Assembly (NCBI RefSeq): GCF_000002425.4
Contig: NC_037270.1
Location: 3,379,834 to 3,443,833, forward strand
DNA length: 64,000 nucleotides
Direction: 5' to 3'
From: Physcomitrium patens
Lineage: Eukaryota > Streptophyta > Bryopsida > Funariales > Funariaceae
Part shown: positions 36,738 through 47,539 of the stretch, one piece after another
Layout of the letters: the number at the start of each line of letters is the position of its first letter
How positions within the stretch are numbered: position 1 is the stretch's first letter
Notes under the pieces: generated by a model
Databases searched by the model: none
What the model saw: the letters and a program-made list of their open reading frames with translations, nothing else
Told to the model about the DNA's origin: nothing
Program-made: the position numbers and the translations under genes

Positions 36738-37164
36738 TTCACGTCATCCCCCCTTCCTCCTCCTGCCTCAGCTTGGATTGGGTGTCTGAGACTCTCGTTT
36801 CGTTTACTCTCAGTTGTATTGTCGCCGCAGACGATCAGAGTTTGTTGGGTTTTCTCTTATTGCAGCAACGAACGCATTTACACGAGTGGAAGAGAGCGCG
36901 AGAGGTCGAGTAAGGGATCGACCTACAGAAATTCAAGACAATGTGTAAAACATTTTTATAAGTTGAGGGGATTTTGGTGTTCTCGCCGTCGTGCTGGGAG
37001 AACTGACAGCCGATGTGAATTAAGGAGCAGTACTGATATTGTAGTTCTCCGACCCTGCTAGACTCTATGATGGCGTCTTATCCTTGTGTTGCCTGGTGTT
37101 GAAGGAGTTTAGAGCTCCTGTGTCGTAGTGTTCTGTGCTGTTGGGGCTCGCAAGATACAGCACA

Positions 37165-39409
37165 ATGTCTTCCATAGATGGGATCTTGCAGAAGCAATCT
37201 CCTGTTTTTGAAGACAGTGAAATGGCTGACCGAGGAATGTTGGGTTTCAGAAGTAGAAAGCCCAACTTTTCCAGTGTTAAGCCTGTGGGTAATAATGGAG
37301 TCGTTGGTTTCCGTAAGCGAGAGAATGACACACCAGCGGATGTGTATCTTGCTTCCCTAGAGGAAGCCCCTGCTCAGCTTCCTAAGAAGTAAGACCGCTC
37401 GCCTGATCTGATTATTGGTGGGACATATGTTGTATTCTTCAGAGTGCAAATGCATACTCTTCACAGTATAATTAGGTCAATGACGAATGTATGGACAATT
37501 TGAAATGGTGATGTATTTGCAGGTGTATCCATAAGTACCAGATGAGTAATCGAGGCTGACACCTGATTGTGCAGATATGCTCTGTTGGAATCCTTATACG
37601 ATGACTTGGAAGCGGCCATTAGTTTTCTCGACATTCGTCGACAACTCTGCTCTTTCCAGGCTGTCTGTTCCACGATCGAAGCCAACACGAAGAGGTACAG
37701 CACGCCCTCTGCACTCCCATGTACACAGGACTTTGTTATGTGCGAACTTGCGTGCTATTTATGAATTAATATTCCTCCTGTTCCATTTTGGTTCATTTCA
37801 CAAATTTGAATACGAAACTGTCTTTGCAGGTGCTTTCTGCAGAGGCGTTTGGCGCAGATTAAGCATATTCTTCCCGAAGCCATTGACCTTGAATATGTGC
37901 ACCCACACGAACAAAATTCTCACAACAAGAAATATGAGATGAAGATCTCTCTGCTGCCACTACCTGCCGAAGCAGAGGTCCTACCAAGTACATTAGGGTG
38001 CTCTACCAAGAAACCTAAAATTGAGGCTGTGCAGCGAAGACGTGTATTTCGTGTCCGATTATCGAAATTCGCCTCCATTCATTCTGAGGTATTCAATATC
38101 TGAATCCTGGTCCACCTCGTTTGCCCCATGGTGGTTGTCGTATAAGGTTGTGAATTCTTAAAACCTCATGATGTACTCAGGACTTGGTTTTTGCTTTCAG
38201 GAGGATGATGTGCCCGAACACCCGTTGCCTCAACTTATATTCAGTGAAAACTCAGCTTCAAAGGGGGCCTACTCTGTAATGCCTGCTGTGACTACATGCA
38301 TTGCCATGAGAATTAACACTGCTCCACATAGGGTGAAGCTGTCGGACTCGGAAATACTATTAGCTAGCTCTATGCACTTCTCGAAACCCTTCAAACCCAG
38401 TTTCTCTATTAAGTCAGTCAAACCGGCTGGCTCTTTTATTTCTAATGAGAGGCTTGCAGAGGTCTCGTCAGCATGTTCAAGATTGTCGAGTAATGTCCTC
38501 CCGATGCCCATCAACAGGACAACCCACAGAGATGTCCATAATGGGGCGGAGTTGCCGCTGGGAACATCGCATTTCACGCCTTCTTTCAGACCTTTCTTCT
38601 CCATTTCACGTAGCCTATCAGAAACTGTGTCAGCCAGTGAGGATTGTGCCAATGTCGCCCTCGCTACCGACGCTCCTAGCTCGTCGGTGGAACTCGAACC
38701 AGTTAAATGTCATCATGTTCTCCCAGAGGAGGAGCTTGAGATCGTGCAACCTGAAGAGCTCCAAACACCAATAAAACCTGTCCAGACATTTCGAACCCCT
38801 CAACGGTCCTCAACGGCCGTGTACAAGAGTGCCAAAAAGCGACCTCATTTCTCTATCGTGAACCAGAGTTCATATGCTTCAAATAGTCTTTTCAGCACAC
38901 CAGCAAAGCCTTCCATGCGCGAGGAGGTCTCTGTTGAGTGGGATTTAAGAGCACCAGCACGGACGTCAAATGCCGTCGATCAATGTTCCCTGATCGAGGG
39001 GGAATGCGATGGACTCAAGACTCCAGTGAAGTCTTCTAGGACTTCGATGAAGTCGTCCAAGTATTGTTACACTCCTGGCACTCCGCTTAAATCTGAACGT
39101 GGAGACGGTTCTGTTTATGTTTCCTACCATGCTGACCAAGAAGAATTCCAGTCGCCTGATGCTGCGCCCATGAAGCATGCTTCCTCTGTACGATCCCTGA
39201 AGTTCAACTCCCCTGAGGATGACTCAAAAATTTCAGCTGTAACTGGATCCCTGAAGGCAGCTCTGTTCACTTCGCCTTGTCCCAGCGAGCCTTACATGGA
39301 TGTCCCTTCCACTCCTGTGATTCCATCCAGGGCATTAAAATTCGGGAGAAAGGTTGCGATAAAACATACAAAACTGAACTTAGGACCTTTATTTGGCTCG
39401 GGCTTGTGA
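37165..39409 (+). CDS. CDT1: CDT1-like DNA replication licensing factor, C-terminally truncated
   Basis: Four exons: 37165-37388, 37575-37694, 37830-38088 and 38201-39409, 603 residues, all GT-AG and in frame. Residues ~73-175 match the CDT1 central domain (geminin-binding fold): LPKKYALLESLYDDLEAAIS, then RRLAQIKHILPEAIDLEYV and RRRVFRVRLSKF, followed by EDDVPEHPLP as in plant CDT1. The long last exon is a low-complexity linker rich in Ser/Thr-Pro sites (TPVKSS, TPGTPLKS, SPDAAP, STPVIPS), typical CDK targets. In the cell it would load MCM2-7 at origins with ORC and CDC6. The C-terminal winged-helix domain that binds MCM is missing from this frame. The stop is TGA at 39407, and remnants lie just beyond. 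The N-terminus repeats MLGFRSRKP and VVGFRKRE, and I see no clear PIP degron. It could be a working short form or an early pseudogene. Confidence 0.82.
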
Positions 39410-39625
39410 AGACGTGACAGGTTCAATTTGAAAAGTGCTGCTTCTCCGAGCAAGCCATTGGTGATCGATTCTAGCCGAACTTATGCCACACCCGAGGTCT
39501 TGTACCACATAAAGATTACCGACAGGAGAGATGTGCATGAGCGACTGAGGAGGCCTCCGTAGGTATATCACTAATTGGATACCCGCCAAAGAAATTTTAT
39601 CATCCTGGTGATGAGGGTCTCTCTC
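39410..39625 (+). pseudogene. Remnant of the CDT1 C-terminal winged-helix domain
   Basis: Directly after the CDT1 stop codon the same frame stays open for about 50 codons. It reads HIKITDRRDVHERLR at 39506-39550, matching the ITDRxEVEEQL motif near the end of plant CDT1. After a frame change, NWIPAKEILSS is at 39573-39605, where plant CDT1 has EWxSEK...SSGD. The helices that should precede ITDRR are absent. The first stop could be a CGA-to-TGA change. This suggests point mutation, a deletion and one or two frameshifts; assembly error is the main alternative. Confidence 0.6.
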
Positions 39626-42369
39626 TCCCCTCGTCCCATTGGCCTTGGGGATCTTCCATTTCATGTCGCGTGAGAAGAAGATTGTGCGAGATTAGTATTA
39701 ACCGGTACCGCTTTCAAGTTAGTGGGAGTTAGGTTGTACAATTATATCAATTATTTTTGTAAATCAGGTTTGATCTCCAAACTTGTCGAAGCACTTGTGC
39801 CTCAAGATTGTATAGCAGATTGTCTAATGACAAACAATCAATGTCATGACAAATATCAACACACCAAACAAAGTTTGGCTCAAGTTTTAAGCCATTTAAT
39901 TTGAGAATGTCCGCTTCCTCTGACCATCTCCGACGGGCCATGCCAGACTGATATTAAACAGACACGCATAGATCTTCTTGTTTCAATAAATATCAATACC
40001 TAACTGTGACTACACGAATATCTAAGACAGTTTAACCTCTACAACAAAATTGGTTAAATAATCAAGCCGACTTGGTGAGCTCACCTAGTTGGCTGTATGA
40101 ACGGACTTTCCGGAAGACCCCGGTGCCAGTTCCCAGACGTCGGAATCATGTTCAGCTGCTTACCACGCCCTGTCGAAGACTGATTCTTCCAACTGCTTCC
40201 TGCAGCGAGGATGGGGGACGGGAATGTCGCAAGTCCTGTGCGGGGGAATCTAGCGCGTGCTGCTTTGTTCCGAGAACCAGCGTAGAACATTCAACAGGTG
40301 ATGTGCTCCGGCTGTCCCCACTTCTTCGTTCCGCCCGACTTTTCCTCCCACATGAAGCGAAGCTGGCGCCGCTTCCAGCCTGGGACCCGACATTTCGACG
40401 TAGTTGTCTTGAATGCCGACTATACCCACATTGCTCTGCCCCCGTTCTACACGCAATTGCAGCGCGCGCGATACTCCATCTGGATTTGATTGAAGTAACT
40501 TGCTGCTAGTGATTTCTTGCGTGGGATTAGTACCGTCGCTCTTACAAGGATCTGTTAAAACTTCGGGTTGTACCCATCTCGAGTTCTTTCATCGTCGACG
40601 GTGGAACAGCGCCGCGCTGGATTATGTGATTTCAGAATTCATTTTGCAACCAAGGTCCGGCTTACGTCGATGCCACAGTGATGAATTCTACTATTTGGAA
40701 CGACTGATCGGTGTCCGTTGTCGATTTCAATTGCTGCTGATCGTTGTGTGCAATAAGGGCAGGTTTCTGTTGCTTCGTTCCTTCGTTCCCTTGTCTTTTG
40801 TTTTCTGTTTTATTTATTTATTGTGTTTTGTTTTGTTTTCTCTATTTATTTGCTAGTCTTAAGAATTATCATTATGAATTGTATGTGATGTGTCGATCAA
40901 AATTCCAGTGCAGTGAAAATATGCCGATATAACCTAATGGAACTACAGTTGAACCCCATTTTACAGCGTTGTGAGTTGGTACATTCTGACGAAATCCATG
41001 AAATGGACTAATAGTCTGATTTAGGGTTTCATTTGATCATTACTGCATTGATTTACTTAGTTTACATTGTGATTGTGGTCCATATACCTACATGTCGTAT
41101 AAGGTTTACGTTTGTAGCGACGGAATGTTGAAATAACTTTGAATTGTCGCACTCTACCATGAAAACAATTTTAAGCGCCACACCCATTCTACAACTACTG
41201 TTTAGTTGATATTGCTACCTATTGAAACCCTTCTAGTGTTATGTGTAGCTCCTGTTCTCCAATCTATACATTGACGGCTGCTAGTGAACTAGGCATTGAC
41301 ATCATCTTCATGTTCCAAGGACAGGTTACATGAATAGAGGTATGTCATGAGACTCCTTAGTGTTTATTAATGAGACATTCAAAAAAACGTCACCCTAGCT
41401 TCTCAATGGAGATTATGGCTGGGTTTTTGGTGCAGTGTTCTAACTCGTGGAGTGGTGTTAATCTTGGAATCACTTGTCAGCGCTTGTGTGTTGAGGTTGC
41501 TAGACCCAAAGTCTAGTTCATTGTCTGTTTGCGTTGATTTAGGGATCGTTAAATTTTGGATAGAATAATTTTTATGGAGGCTACTCTGAATTGAATTTGA
41601 GGAACTACCATTGATCTGGCGCTGTGTCAAGAAATTGGAATGTGAAGAACTCCGAGGTAACGTGACAGGAAATTCTCTTAGCTAAGTCTAGAACCATTTC
41701 AGGACTACCTGTACGGGTGCGTACATGCCTTCGCCACATGTATCCACGAACTAATTTTCTGGAGCTAGATTCTGGCAAGCATTTAATTCAATTGATGTTG
41801 TTTCGTAGACTCAGACTAGAACTTCAATGGTACAGCTGAGATTTTGCTGCGTGAGTTCCAATTGCGATCCATGGCCTATTTACTGATTGATGCTCATTAG
41901 TCCTTCGGTGATGCGGCTTCTATATGATGCTGCTGGAAATGTCAGTTTCTGCATGAATTTTTCCTGGTCTAAAAAGCTAGGAAGATAATCATGTCGGAGT
42001 AGCTAGTAAGAATTTGTGTTGGGTGCAAGGCCTATCATGATGTCCGGCCGGTGGTCTGTAATATGATTTGCAATCGCTGATAGAATACTACCATCAATTC
42101 AGTTTAAGCATTGAAAGAGCCAAATTTTATGATGTTGCAGATTGTTTATGCTCCAAAAATTACATGCCGAATCATTACGAGTGCTTTGATCCGCTGGAAG
42201 AATTGAAGCTTTCCCTTGTATTTTGAATTTTGTTGTTTCAGGATATTATTTAGGACTTCATGAGCTATATGGTATCTCTTGGAAAGAAAGCCATTTACAT
42301 CCAAGTACAACTGGATTTGCTGGAGTTTTGAAATTATCGCAATTATCTGAGTAAATCAGACGTTGAAAG
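39626..42369. other. Intergenic region and probable leader upstream of the Hsp70-like gene
   Basis: No recognised protein. 40072-40509 carries a 145-codon ORF with overlapping antisense ORFs and no similarity I can name. 40300-40870 is less AT-rich than its surroundings and could be a promoter or non-coding first exon. Downstream sequence to 42369 has normal intergenic composition. Confidence 0.4.
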
Positions 42370-45300
42370 ATGGAAAGTTTGAAAGGTGGTGACAATCTTT
42401 CCAAACGTAAGATAATCGTGGGACTTGATTTTGGTACCACGTTTTCTGGGTTTGCCCACGCACATACTGACGATCCAGAGAAAGTTTACGCGAATTATGT
42501 GTATCCAGGAGGAGTAAGTAACACATACCCTAAAACCCTGACATCAAGCTTTTACGTAAAACAGGGCGAGACCGGAGTTAAGTGGCAGTTCGAAAACTGG
42601 GGATATGGTGCTCGTGAAGCGAATTCCCGAAATAATCGCAACCGAAAAGCTAAGGTACCAGCAGTATATCTTACAAAATTTAAGCTGCACCTAGCAAGCA
42701 AAGGTTTCGGGGCACCATCGGCAACACCACTTCCACAGGGGCTTACAGTGGATGTAGTAATTACCGATTATTTGCGCAGGATAGGCGAGCTAATTGTCAA
42801 TATAATTCGAGATGGTTACAGTGGTGAACTGACCAAGAAGAATATCCAATGGTGTGTGACTGTTCCATCTATTTGGAACAATGATGCCAAGGCAGTCATG
42901 AAATCCTGCATGACGAATGCTGGTTTGGTGGGTGGGGTCGATGGAAGTCACCACCCGCTCATCCTGGTATTGGAACCAGAGGCTGCATCCTTTCATTGTT
43001 ACAAGGTCATGAAGGAACAGATTCTCGAGGTTGGTGACAAGATCTTGGTGGCAGACATTGGGGGAGGAACCTCCGACATTGTTGTGCAGGAGGTCGTTTC
43101 TGTCGGTGAATGTTACAGAGTGAAGGAATTGACGACCAGCTCCGGGGGCTTGTGTGGCGGTAGTTACGTGGATTCTAAATTTATGGAGTTTCTACATAGA
43201 AAGATTGGACCCTGCTTGCAGAACTGCATAGACAAGTATCCCGAGGTTGAAGAGACGTTGATCAAGAATTGGGAAGTTAAAAAAACTGGATTCGGCTTAT
43301 CAAGAGAATCTAGCACTTTCGTCGGCCTTCCTTCCAAATTGGCAACAGAGTGGGAGGAACAGGACGACAAAAATGGTGAATTTGGAAGGGAATACGACGA
43401 AGTAGAGATCACAGATGAGGAGATGCAATCAATTTTTGATCCCATAGTTGATCAGAATCTGGCTCTCATCGCAGACCAATTGGTTCAAGCGAATGGAGTA
43501 AAGATCATTGTTGTGGTTGGAGGATTTGCAGAATCGAAATATCTCATGGGCCGCATTAAAGCTAGATTTAAAGAGGAAGTGCCACACATCATCCACCCAC
43601 CCAACCCTGCTAGTGCGGTAAGCCTTGGCGCTGTTGCATTGGCATTCAACCCTGGTACGATCGTATCTAGAGTAAGTAGAAAAACATATGGTTTTCACTG
43701 TTTGCGTAATTTTGAAAAGGGAGTTGATCCGCCCGAATATCTTGAACTTATCGACGGAGTTTCGAAATGCTATAACCGTTTCAGTGTCTACGTCAGAAAG
43801 GGTGACATTGTTTATGTGGACGATTGCATCAGCAAAACCTTTTTCCCTGGAATGCGTGGGCAGCAAAAGATACAATTACAACTTTTCAGCTCTGATGAGA
43901 TTAATCCAAGATACACAGTAGGGGAGACAATTAAGAAGGAAGGTGAAATTGAAATTGACATATCGTCGGACATGAAATTGGATAAAAAACGTGAAGTGAA
44001 AGTGTCTCTCTTCTTTGGACGATCTTCCATAGAAATTAAAGCAGAGGCTATGAACTTTATTAGTTCAGGACCTCAACAATTGGAGCTTCCTGTTGTGATT
44101 GGCTACAACCCAGAAATACTTTTGGGGTTGCAGAGTGATGGAGATGCTGGGGTTAATACAGACGACCTACTCTCAGCTGGAGTTGATAAGGTAATCTACT
44201 TGTGACATTGTATGGAATTGTATCTCTTGTAATTGGCTTGTGTAGGAGTATCTTTACTAGCCAAGAGAAGGTACTTGGAGTAATCCTAAAAGTATACATG
44301 ATATGGCGATTCATTTCCCCCTCTTGCAGTGCTTTTTAGGTCGAGCGCATAATATACTACGTTCTCAAAGATGTCATATTTAGTATTTGGTTTCGGTCCT
44401 ATCTCTTTAACCTGAATTTACTTCTTACAGAAAGCCGTCTACAACCTGTACAAGATAAAGCCCAACCAAATGGGTTTTTCCATCGATTCTAGAAACGGAT
44501 GTGAGTTCATTGACGATGAAGCACAGGTGATTGAAGGGTTGAACCAAGTGGTGTCCCAGCTTGTTAACATGAAATTAACGAAGCAGAGGGATTCTGCTGA
44601 ACAAATTGCGAAAGTTACGGATGAGGTTCTCCCAGAACCTCAGGTGGTAGTCGGTCTGGATTTCGGCACTATGCACTCTGGGTTTGCCTACGCACAGTTC
44701 AACAATCCTCAAAGGATTTACACTCATTGGGACTATCCGAATGCAGCACATGAAGCTCCATCGTGCAAAACCCTGACCAGTAACTACTATAAAAGACAAT
44801 CTGGCGGGGAAGGTAGGTGGCAGCTTATGGCTTGGGGTAACAGTGCTTATGCATTGTACGCACGAGATACTCACCAGTCTAACCTTGTGAGTGATACTCT
44901 ATCACACCCTACTATCGGGATGTATGTAAGTAGATTCAAGTTGCACCTGACTAGCAGAGCTACAGGGAGTTCGTCACTCGCTCCACCACTTCCACCAGGA
45001 CTTACGCTGGAAGTAGTAATTACAGATTATTTGCGTGAAATGGGTGCACTAATTCTTGAGACTTTGAAAAAACATTACGGAGATGAATTCACCAAGAAGA
45101 TGATCCAATGGTGCGTGACTGTTCCATCTACTTGGGATAATGCCACCATTGTTCTAATGAAATATTGCTTGACAGCTGCCGGTTTAGTGAATGGGGTTGA
45201 TGGTAGTCCTCACCCGTTCGTTGTGGTTCTGGAACCCGAGGCTATCTCCTTCAGTTGTCACAACGTCGTTTTAGAAGACAAAAACCTTGAGGCTGGTGAC

Positions 45301-46434
45301 AAGATCTTGGTCGTTGATATAATCGAGGGAACCACTGATGTTGTGGTGCAGGAGGTTGATTCCATGGAGTTTGTTGCTCTTGATCAGAGCAAAAGAGATA
45401 AGTCTATGGATGATGTATTCCGAGTGAAAGAAGTGACGAGTCATTCGGAGCCTTTATGCTTCTACTCATACTTGAACGCTGGATTCATGGAGTTTCTGCA
45501 CAAGGCTATTGGACCCTGCTTGGGTGTGTGCTTAAACCACCATCCTAAAATTTTTGCCCAGTTGACTAGATTACTTGAGCCGTTGATGTCTACCTTCGGT
45601 GACTGGACTACAGATGGAGATAGCACAGAAATTTCTCTCCCAAAAATATTATTGAAAGAATGGGAGCGCTACGACAAGAGGGAGGGTAAGTTTGCAAGGG
45701 AGTCTTACGACGAGTTAGAGATCTCGTACGAGGAGATGCAATCCATTTTCGATCCAGTGGTAGAGCAGCTTGTAGGACTCATCGCCGAACAATTGGAAGT
45801 AGTGGGTGGTTTCAAGGTTCTAGTCTTGAGTGGCAGGCTTGCAGAAGTGCCATACGTCATGGAATACATTAGAAGAATCTTCGGGGGTCATATACCACAG
45901 ATAATTTCCCCCAGTAACCCTGACAGTGCTGTATGTCAGGGTGCAGTGGCAATGGTTCTTAACCGTGGCAGTGCAGGTATGTCAAAAACATGTAGAAAGA
46001 CGTATGGTTTCAAAGGCATGAAATTCTTTGAGAGAGGGGTCGACCCTGATGAGTACCTCCTGGAGATCAACGGAGTGGACAAGTGTGCCAACCATTTTCA
46101 AGTCTTTGTGAAGAAGGGTGAAACAGTGACCGTGGATTCTAGTATTAGCAAAATTTGTATGCCAACACAGTCTGGTCAGAAGAAGATGAAGGTTGAACTT
46201 GTGAGCTCCGACAAACTAGACCCCAGGTACACCATAGGAGAGACAGTTAGACTAGAAGGTGAGATTGAGCTTGACATATCAGAGGACATGAAGTTGGACC
46301 AACACCGAGCAGTGAAACTCACTGTCTACTTCCGGAAGTCGTCTTTGGAAGTCGTAGCAGAGGCTGTGAACTTTGTGAGCTCATCCAGCCCTCAGCACTT
46401 GCATCTTCCAGCTGAGGTTATGGGCTATTACTGA
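42370..46434 (+). CDS. Probable double-module HSPA12-like Hsp70 protein
   Basis: Exon 1 is 42370-44190 and exon 2 is 44431-46434, joined by a 240-bp intron (AAG|GTAATC ... TTCTTACAG|AAA), phase 0, giving 1274 residues. Each exon encodes one actin-fold Hsp70 ATPase of the HSPA12 type plus a beta-rich C-terminal part. Module 1 has the phosphate-1 loop GLDFGTTFSG (18-27), VPSIW (165-169), LVLEPEAA, phosphate-2 DIGGGTSD (229-236) and the adenosine motif VVGGFAESKY, so ATP binding looks intact. Module 2 keeps VGLDFGTMHSG, but phosphate-2 reads DIIEGTTD and the adenosine motif LSGRLAEVPY. The linker KAVYNLYKIKPNQ has no stop before the first internal Met at 44470. Read separately, this would be two genes, 42370-44205 (611 aa) and 44470-46434 (654 aa). 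The 264-bp gap and perfect splice signals favour one gene. Client and localisation are unknown. Confidence 0.8.
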
Positions 46435-47440
46435 GCAAATTCTTCTTATTCGAGGAAATTAATGTATCAAATTTGTTTTTGTCACCGAAATTGGCCATGA
46501 TATTCAGCATTGTCATATTGTCATTTAGATCTAGTAAGCACAGTGTGATCTTATGCGGCCACAGCTTATGCTCAGTTCTGACAATACTAGAAGTTAACAA
46601 AACGTCATACACGCATGCCACCATGCACAGAGATTTTCACGTAGTATGCGTGAAAAATCAGCATTTGTTTCCAAGGTTGATTTTTGGTATCTTTGTGGGT
46701 CTTGATGAATGGCTCTGTGGATGACACTTGGAGTGTTTTATAGAGGAGTGTTTTAAAGAAGAGTATGTTACATTTTAAATTACTGAACTGCCAAGTATAG
46801 TTATTTATGGTTGTATTATTAATTGAAAAGAAGCATTTCATGATTATCAGAGCAGAAAAGATGATGGACAATTTATTTGCATCTCGGAAAATCAGGCATG
46901 TCCAAGTTTTTAAAGCCGAACAAGAATAGATTTAAAGAACTTGTAGAATGAGATAAAAATTATCATGGTCAATTAATGAATTACAAATATGATTGTTAAA
47001 CTTTTTGAAATTTGTATGCTTTGTCTTCTTTTGGATGTACTGGTGTTCGAAGCCAAAGGAATTCCAAGCAATTAAAGCAAACTTAGAAAAGAAAAAATGT
47101 CTCTAGTTACAAAATTGTGATACATACTTGAAAATTAGAAAAAAAATATAAAGAATAATGGGAAAAACAGTTTATGTGGACACATATGATGGAATAATAG
47201 CCCAAAGAAAATTATCATCATCATGCCAAATGAAAAAAGTTAATTGCAGAATCGACACAACTGTACTAAGAAAATTGTTGAAATATAGAATGATATTAGT
47301 GGTGACTTTGTTCTTAAATTGACAAGAGAGTGCTGGAAGAGTTGCTAGAAAGTTTATAGTGCAGCAAAGTTCATAAATGTAATATGTTCCTCAAGAAAAC
47401 TTCTTGAACATGTAAAAATAAAAGTTATTGGTGGTTCGGT
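46435..47440. other. AT-rich intergenic region
   Basis: This is the 3' flank of the Hsp70-like gene. Base composition becomes AT-rich from about 46720. No coding similarity was found; short ORFs on both strands are not supported. Confidence 0.5.
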
Positions 47441-47446
47441 AGAATC

Positions 47447-47472
47447 GCCACGTAGGACCGACTGCCACGTGG
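47447..47472 (+). promoter_or_regulatory. Two ACGT-core elements including a perfect G-box
   Basis: GCCACGTAGG at 47447-47456 and CCACGTGG at 47465-47472 lie 70-90 bp before the start codon of the chalcone-isomerase-like gene. The second is a palindromic CACGTG G-box/ABRE core bound by plant bZIP and bHLH factors. Activity is inferred. Confidence 0.5.
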
Positions 47473-47539
47473 GATCGACCTCCCCGCCGCGGTGAAGTGA
47501 AGCGAGGGCTGCGTTGCGAAGGAAAGCTTGGGATTCGCC

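Noticed and set aside
38269..38652. 127-codon antisense ORF within CDT1 exon 4
   Set aside because: Shadow of the CDT1 coding strand. It has no motif, while the sense frame continues a conserved family.
40072..40509. 145-codon ORF upstream of the Hsp70-like gene
   Set aside because: Composition is arginine, proline, serine and cysteine rich, it overlaps antisense ORFs of similar quality, and it shows no family motif. More likely promoter or leader sequence.
44470..46434. Second Hsp70 ORF as an independent gene
   Set aside because: Possible, but the 39 nt before its ATG are open in frame and preceded by a consensus acceptor, and the upstream ORF ends through a consensus donor. A single fused gene explains this better.
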